From positions 1,674,001-1,738,000 of the forward strand of contig JAESUZ010002694.1 in NCBI GenBank assembly GCA_017311185.1: DNA of 64,000 nt, given 5' to 3'. The stretch is from Proteles cristata cristata (lineage: Eukaryota > Chordata > Mammalia > Carnivora > Hyaenidae). Under the pieces are notes generated by a model. That model made no database searches and was not told the DNA's origin. It was given only the letters and a program-made list of their open reading frames with translations. A program made the position numbers and the translations under genes. Shown here in pieces: positions 58,101 to 64,000 of this stretch; the first letter of the stretch is position 1, and the number at the start of each line of letters is the position of its first letter.

Positions 58101-58239
58101 CCACACCCAAACTCAAAGAAAACACACCTAACAAAGTGTTCTGATTGAAAAATAAGGGCCTGAATCTAGAATTTATTGCCTAATTAATTCCCTCTAGTAA
58201 CTTCACCATACTACTGAGGACAGTTAATGGATTTATAAC
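55126..58239. other. Long repeat-poor unassigned stretch
   Basis: Over 3 kb with no SINE and no L1 I can defend. Open frames, including 54978-55361 (-, 127 codons, over the L2) and 57517-57810 (-), have no motif. A CTCF-like word lies at 55900-55912. T-rich patch near 57225-57247. Confidence 0.45.
55900..55912 (+). promoter_or_regulatory. CTCF-like core motif (weak)
   Basis: ccactagatggtg matches the core consensus CCASYAGRKGGCR at all but one base (T for C at position 12). It lies in a stretch without transposons. A word this short occurs by chance, so this is a candidate only. Confidence 0.2.
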
Positions 58240-58253
58240 ATAAATGCTGTTTT

Positions 58254-58478
58254 TTGTTTTAATTTTTTTTTTAATGTTTTATTTATTTCTAGAAGAGAGA
58301 GAGAGACAGCGTGAGCAGGGGAGGGTCAGAGAGAGAGGGAGTCACAGACTGAAACAGGCTCCAGGCTCTGAGCTGGCAGTCAGCACAGAGCCCGACGCGG
58401 GGCTCGAACCCACGAACCGCGAGATCATGACCCAAGCGAAAGTCGGACGCTTAACCGACTAAGCCACCCAGGCGCCCC
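58254..58478 (-). mobile_element. Young SINEC
   Basis: Near-consensus reverse copy ending in ggcgcccc. Perfect target duplication ataaatgctgtttt at 58240-58253 and 58479-58492. Confidence 0.98.
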
Positions 58479-58509
58479 ATAAATGCTGTTTTAACATGGA
58501 CTTAAATAA

Positions 58510-58539
58510 CTTCAATGTGTCTAAATAAACACATTGAAG
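58510..58539. other. Perfect 11-bp inverted repeat, 8-nt loop
   Basis: cttcaatgtgt (58510-58520), loop ctaaataa, acacattgaag (58529-58539). Lies 18 bases beyond the target duplication of the preceding SINE. Confidence 0.95.
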
Positions 58540-58755
58540 CTGTCGTCTATTAAAAGCAACCCTAACGATTTTGTCTTTCTCTTGAAGCTTAGTGTAGTCG
58601 GTGAAACACTCTTATAGCAATCTCCCTGAATAGAATACAGGTAAGGAACTACAGTTAGCACTAAGAATTTTTGCCAAAACTACCACTTCCAGAAGCTTTA
58701 CCTTTACAGTTATAACTACCCTCAAGTCTAGCAATTTGTTTAACCTATTCTCTAA

Positions 58756-58975
58756 AGGTGGGTAATTTTACTAAAATTTTAATTCCAGTGTAGTTAACCT
58801 ACAGTGTTGTTTCAGGTATATAGTATAGGGACTCAACAACTATGCATTACTCCACGCTCACCAGGATAAACGGATCCTTAAAACCCCTTCACCTATTTCA
58901 CCCATCCTTTCCCCCCAACCTCTCCCTCTGGTAACCCTTGGTTTCCTCTCTGTAGAGAAGAGTTTTTTGGCTTAA
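58756..58975 (-). mobile_element. Carnivore-type L1 3' UTR, antisense
   Basis: 'aattccagtgtagttaacct', gtatatagtatagggactc, 'ccccttcacctatttcaccc' and 'ccctctggtaacccttggtt' are the antisense of the carnivore L1 3' UTR. 5'-truncated. Confidence 0.8.
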
Positions 58976-59705
58976 GCAGGGGCAATATTAAAAGCAAAGT
59001 AAGTCCATTGGAAATTTAATTCCCAAACATTGAAGACTGTTCATTTATGGGAAAGAGGGCGAACACTTAGGACAACAAACCTTCTACTGCCTCTTGGCTC
59101 CAGATCCACCCTGTTTTGCCTCCTCTTGAGAAGAGAAGTGACCACTCAGAAGTATTCCTCCCTTTGCAGTTAATGTTGTATTGAACTATCAGCAGAGGAT
59201 GCCAGCGGGACACTGCAGGAGGAAGGGACACGATTTCCTAGTTCCAAGGTGCCAGTGTTCACTTTCTCTTGGTCCTATTACCAGCTATAAGCAGTGCAGA
59301 GACAGGGGACACAGTGCTGCACGCCAGGCGCATGCCCCAAACCACCGACTTCAGTGAGTCCCTAGCCCCAAACCTCAGCCCAGTCGACATGGCACTACAG
59401 CCTCCTGCTGTAGATACTGCACACCTTGGGCCTTGCTGCACTTGACCAGTGTACAAGCACGTTTCCATTGTAGAATCTTTCTGCCTCCTCCCACCATATG
59501 GGCCCACCTGAACCGCCGAGAGGCATTCCCTGCCTGCCAGACTCAAGCCACCTCTTATCTGGAGGAATATCCTGCTTGCCTGGCAATCATGGATGAGCCT
59601 GGAAAACTCAAATGTCTGCTATACCATGGGCTGCATAGGATCTATAAGGAGACCTGAATCCTGGCCTTGGAGAGGTGGCTCCCTTCCCAAGTTTATTCCT
59701 TCCTT
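58976..59705. other. Unassigned DNA
   Basis: Less AT-rich than average (59080-59650), with overlapping frames on both strands of 63-95 codons. No motif, no repeat family recognised. Confidence 0.45.
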
Positions 59706-60346
59706 GGTTTATAGTTCATTTGGTGCGGCCATAATACCATAAGCTAGGTGCTTTGAACAACAGAAATTTGTTTTCTTCTCTACTTTGAGAAGCTGAAGTC
59801 CAAGGTCAAGGTGTCGGCAGGTTCAGTTTCATCTGAGGCCTCTTCTCCTTGCCTTACGGATGGTTGCCTCTTGTTGGGTCCTCACACAGTCTTCCTTCCA
59901 CGCACATGAATCCCTCTGTCTTGTCCGGGAGTCCTCCCTTCTACTTGTAAAGACACTCATCAGATTGGTTTAGGGCCCACTATAGCAGCCTCATTTTAAC
60001 TCATCTTTAAAGACCTTATCTCCAGGGGCGCCTGGGTGGCTTAGTCGGTTAAGCGTCCGACTTTTGCTTAGGTGGTGATCTTGCGGTTTGTGGGTTCGAG
60101 CCCCACGTTGGGCCCTGTGCTGACTGCCAGCTCAGAGCCTGGAGCCTGTTTCAGTCTGTGACTCCCTCTCTCTCTGACCCTCCCCTGCTCATGCTGTCTT
60201 CTCTCTCTCTCCTAGAAATAAAATTAAAAAAAAAAAAAAACATTTAAAAAAAAAAAGACCTTATCTCCAAATACGGGGATATTCTGATGTACTGGGCTGT
60301 TAGGATTACAACATGAGAATTTTGAGGGGACACAATTCAGCCCAGA
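59706..60346 (-). mobile_element. ERVL-MaLR-type LTR, reversed, split by a SINE
   Basis: 'ataataccataagctaggtg', 'gctttgaacaacagaaattt', 'gtccaaggtcaaggtgtcgg' and, after the SINE, 'ttatctccaaatacggggat' and 'catgagaattttgaggggac' are the reverse of an MLT1/MST LTR. No internal retroviral genes. The young SINE at 60025-60253 inserted into it. Confidence 0.75.
60025..60253 (+). mobile_element. Young SINEC inside the MaLR LTR
   Basis: Perfect 16-bp target duplication aaagaccttatctcca at 60009-60024 and 60254-60269. B box ggttcgagcc-like (gtgggttcgagccccacg). A tail in two A runs split by catt. Confidence 0.98.
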
Positions 60347-61430
60347 ACTTGGATGCTCTGATCTATCCCATTAAGACATCATTGAAATTTCTGTTTCCTC
60401 TTTTTATGGTAAATCGTTAAGTCTTGCTTGTTCAAGTTACTTTGCAGTCTGACTCCAGACTGAACTTTGACACAGAGACGGTATAGTCGTGTTTGAATTA
60501 GAATCCCCACCTTCTATGTTCATGCTTCATGCAACTTCACCATTCCTGGTTATGTGTGCCTTTCTGATTTAGAATCAAGAACGTATAGTTTTGCTGAATT
60601 ATAGCCCAGTTCTGTTGAATTCTCTGCCACTCACTCCTAACCATGACAGCTTTACTGGATCAAGAACAGGAGGTCCTGGTGTACAACATGACAACCCGGG
60701 CAAGAGCAGCTCTCCCCACTGCTGAAGTAACAAAGCCAAACCACTTCCCTGATACTGGACAATACCAACACAGACACCGGAGCGTGGGGTCTTGAGGCAT
60801 ACCGAGTTCAAGGTCCTTTTCTTAGATATAAACTGAAGTTTTCATTATAAATGTAAAACAAACCAAATTCACATAGCTCTGAACACAGGCATACTCCCCC
60901 ACCTGACATTTTCTAAAGCCCTAGCATTTGCCACAATAATTTCTACACTTAAGATACTGGACAGACTTATGAAAAGCGGTATATCAAGGGCTCAGTCTTG
61001 ACATTAGGAATGCTCATTACTAGACTGTTTTCTAGGTATTTTCAATAGAAAGAGTAAAAGCTAGAAAATTTGGATTTCTTTAACCTTTAATTTTATAGGG
61101 AGAGACAGGATTGTGATGTCCAAGTATGCATTTATACGTATGGAGATTCATACTGATAATTCTAATTTAAATTTAGGATCACAAGGGGCTGGTGTTCTTT
61201 GAGAGAACACCGGCAGACTTCTGGAGGACTTGGCAAAGCTCTATACCACCTTGTCACCAAAACAAGGCTGTGCCCAGTTAACAACTCCTTAAGCTATCAG
61301 TTTCATGTGGTTTTCTGCATGTGTGCCATTGTTTCAGATCACAAAAAAAATTTTACTAAAAACTTAGAAGATGGCAAGGGTCTTTGGAAAAAAATGCTTC
61401 TTCACATCTTATATGAAACAACTTTTTATG
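60347..61430. other. Unassigned DNA
   Basis: No repeat recognised. A hairpin lies at 61188-61214. Confidence 0.45.
61188..61214. other. 11-bp inverted repeat, 5-nt loop
   Basis: gctggtgttct (61188-61198), loop ttgag, agaacaccggc (61204-61214). One mismatch that would be a G-U pair in plus-strand RNA. Confidence 0.93.
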
Positions 61431-61431
61431 T

Positions 61432-61626
61432 AGCACCTGGGTGTCGCAGTCGATTAAGCATCTGACTTCAGCTCATGATCTCCTGGTGTATGGGTCCAAG
61501 TCCTGTGTTATGCTCTGTGCTGACAGATCAGAGCCTGGAGCCTGCTTTGATATGGTCTCCCTCTCTACCCCTCCCTTGTGCTCACTCTCTCAAAAAATAA
61601 ACAAAAAACAAAAAAATAAAAAAAAA
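61432..61626 (+). mobile_element. Old SINEC copy
   Basis: Head agcacctgggtgtcgcagt, shortened A-box part, B box changed to gtatgggtccaagtcctgt. The tail is a mixed (aaaac/aaaat) run. Possible target repeat aacaactttttatgt and aacactttgtaatgt. Confidence 0.87.
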
Positions 61627-61640
61627 ACACTTTGTAATGT

Positions 61641-63526
61641 TTTTTAAAATACCCACAAATATCAACTACCAAACCTTGAAAAGACAGAAATCTTAAATGC
61701 CTGTTGGTGGTTTTTTTAATATATGGAAATAAAATGTCCCTGGAAAATGTTGTTTTATTACATTACCCACTGCTAAGCAAGACTAATTAGGAAGATAATT
61801 TGCTCAACTGAGCAAACACATCTTTTATTATTTATTCAATCATTTAAACCATTTACTGTTGCTTATTCCCCTTTTAAAGATTCTAGTATTCTGGCTCCTC
61901 AGCTAATTGAGAGTTTCACTAATTCCTTCTCCTCCTGTAGGTTTCCTTTCATGAATTCGGCGCACTAAAGCTCCAATGGACTAAATACTCTACTTGTCCC
62001 AACACCTATTCAGCAATTGCTGGTATCAGCTCCCCATCTGCGTGATGGTACACACACCCACGAAGGTTATATAGGTTGATGAGTTATTCTAAAGGATTTT
62101 TATGATATACGGACAGAAAATATAACTTCAAAGAACAGAAATAGCCTTACCTTCTACCTAACTATAGACCTAAAACTCTGAACAAATGCTAAAGATTGGT
62201 AAATGCTATAGGAAACAAACAAAAAAAAAAACATTAAACAACTTTTTAACATGGGAATTGCCATTATTAAAAACGGTCAATGGGAATGGGTGGGGTTGTC
62301 ATCTTTGTGATAGGTGCAAAGTTTTTTTAAATCTTTATATAGTATCCAGCACATACTTTTTATTCATCCTAGGTTTCAGTCCAAACTATCTTCCAGTTAT
62401 TACAGATTAGATGTAAAAAGATCTAGTTTCATTACTAATACTATGGTTTCTAATACCAATACTATTGAAAAATTAGGGTCATTTTCAATTAAATATAGTA
62501 CCATATGAACTTCCTCTAAATAACCAACACCACTATTTGTTAGTACACATTGAAAACCTAGTGGTTATTTTTAGTTGGCTCTCAATGTGCTATTTGTCAG
62601 CTGCTCCTTGGACCTCCTAAAGCTAGGAATTCAATCTTGTGGTATTCTATCCTATATGGAACACTGCAGGAAAAGCTACGAAAAAAAATAAAGAGACCAA
62701 GGTCCTACCACTTTCCATTCTTCTTCCACTCAGATTTTAAAGCAGCATTGGTAGAAAGATTTTTTCAAAGTCAACATTTCCTTAGAGAAAAATACAAGTA
62801 ATTATGTCTTTATCTATACCAAGTCCCTTTTGACCCGATCCTGCAAGATGTAAATCAATACCTGCATTTATAGGGTTTTTTTCTTCTCTTCCTGCTCGCA
62901 GTCAAGAAACAAAGAATAAAAAAAAAAAAGAAAGAAAGAAACAAAGAATAATCGTGAATAAGGACACTTTCATTTTCCATACAAGTCCAAGCTCCAAATT
63001 ATATCAACAGGCTATTATATTCCTTAATTATGCTAATTTGTGATACTTTTTACTAAAATGTTATTGTGATGTTATATAACTCATCATTTCTAGCTGTTTG
63101 TTAACCATAAATGGAGTGTTCATAGTTCCCTAGTCAAAAAAAACACTCAAAACCACTATCACTTGTAAATTACCTTATTTATGTGAAGAACCTTTGAGGT
63201 ACAGATAGTCTCTTAAAAACCAAACTTTAACATCAAGAAGCTGGACTTCGGTAGGGCCTAGAAACGCATGTAGTCTGAGAATAGCACTGCCTTAGAACTG
63301 AACAGTCTGTTAACAGCTTTGTCTCAATTATGTTTCAGGACTTTATTTGTTAACACCATTCTTAGCACAGAACTGGGCATTGGGAAATACTTTTTAATAA
63401 AGAATTTTCCTTTAAGTTACAGATGTACTAGCTTTCCCCTAGTAAAGGCCTTCCCCTTTAAATAGGTCACCTAAAAATGTTAACCAGGGGAAAATGAAGT
63501 CTGACTTAAAGGGTTTTTTTTGTTTT
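61641..63526. other. Unassigned AT-rich DNA
   Basis: No repeat or gene recognised. An A-rich (aaag)n patch lies at 62917-62946. Confidence 0.45.
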
Positions 63527-63527
63527 G

Positions 63528-63537
63528 TTTTAATGTT

Positions 63538-63579
<42 letters not shown>

Positions 63580-63713
63580 AAGCAAGCAAGGAGGGACAGA
63601 GAGAGACGAAGACAAAGAATCCAAAGCAGGCTCCAGGCTCCAAGCACTCAGCACAGAGCGTGATGTGGGGCTTAAACTCTCGAACTCTCATTACTCAAGC
63701 CATCCAGGTGCCC
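63528..63713 (-). mobile_element. Old SINEC copy with expanded GA run
   Basis: Reverse copy ending in ccatccaggtgcccc. The reverse CT part has grown into about 19 GA units. The reverse B box is degraded (ttaaactctcgaactct) with a small deletion. Confidence 0.9.
63540..63577. repeat. (GA)n microsatellite in a SINE
   Basis: About 19 uninterrupted AG units derived from the SINE's CT-rich part, read here in reverse. Confidence 0.97.
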
Positions 63714-64000
63714 CTTTAGTTTTAAAGGTAATGTTATCCATGCTAGCTTTTAATTATAAGTATTTTTAGGGTAGTTACGTTACCAACATGAAGGGCAGGG
63801 TACAGAGATTTCCCAGAGAAATCCCCCTCCCCTAACAAATGCACAGCTGCCCCATTACCAGAATCTTCCAAAATAGTGGATTTGCTACAGTTGATAAACC
63901 TACGTTGACATCACAATCCCCTAAAGGCTATAGTTTACCTGAGGCTTCACCCGTAGTATTCATTCTATGGTTTTGGACAAAGTATACTAATGACATGTAC
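63714..64000. other. Unassigned DNA at window end
   Basis: Nothing recognised. Confidence 0.45.

Noticed and set aside
1..64000. CRISPR arrays, operons, bacterial promoters or a prokaryotic gene system
   Set aside because: No evenly spaced identical repeats with unique spacers. Carnivore SINEs and L1s throughout show mammalian DNA.

Overview
This window is mammalian nuclear DNA from a carnivoran, most likely a feliform (cat-like) species. The call rests on about 36 copies of the tRNA-Lys-derived SINEC family. Each copy opens with a head like ggggcgcctgggtggct, has a Pol III B box (ggttcgagccc), then a CT-rich stretch, an aaataaata motif and an A tail. The carnivore-type L1 3' UTR also occurs twice, at 22406-22610 (+) and 58756-58975 (-). 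The youngest SINE copies do not match the young felid consensus as I remember it, so I do not name a genus.

I find no complete protein-coding gene, tRNA, snRNA or CpG island. The sequence is AT-rich and looks intergenic or intronic. Nearly all open frames are short and lie in SINEs, L1 relics or simple repeats. The one stretch with exon-like features is at 44780-45054 on the minus strand: 275 nt, open in one frame, with a good splice acceptor and a possible donor. I do not recognise its product.

Layout. 1-4 kb: a decayed L1 3' end, with its middle replaced by an L1-5'-end-like piece. 4-9 kb: two SINEs, MIR relics, a hAT-like element and an LTR-like repeat. 10-17 kb: six SINEs, a palindromic DNA element and a hAT relic. 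18.5-20.6 kb: an L1 3' half on the plus strand. 22-23.4 kb: an L1-type insertion with a perfect 16-bp target duplication and an unusual G-rich end, then one SINE nested inside another. 25-34 kb: mixed SINE, MIR and L2 relics, an ERVL-MaLR-type LTR and a further ancient repeat. 36-44 kb: paired SINEs and long antisense L1 remnants. 44-47.7 kb: a repeat-poor stretch with the candidate exon. 47.7-55 kb: SINEs, an L1 fragment and an L2 3' end. 55-58 kb: repeat-poor again. 58-64 kb: an antisense L1 3' UTR, a reverse MaLR LTR split by a young SINE, and two older SINEs.

No genes can be shown to act together here. What the window records is retrotransposon history: ancient MIR, L2 and hAT relics, then MaLR LTRs and L1, then several SINEC waves, the last a uniform 12-copy subfamily that mostly keeps clear target-site duplications. 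Family names come from recognising consensus features by eye, so edges are approximate unless a target duplication is given.
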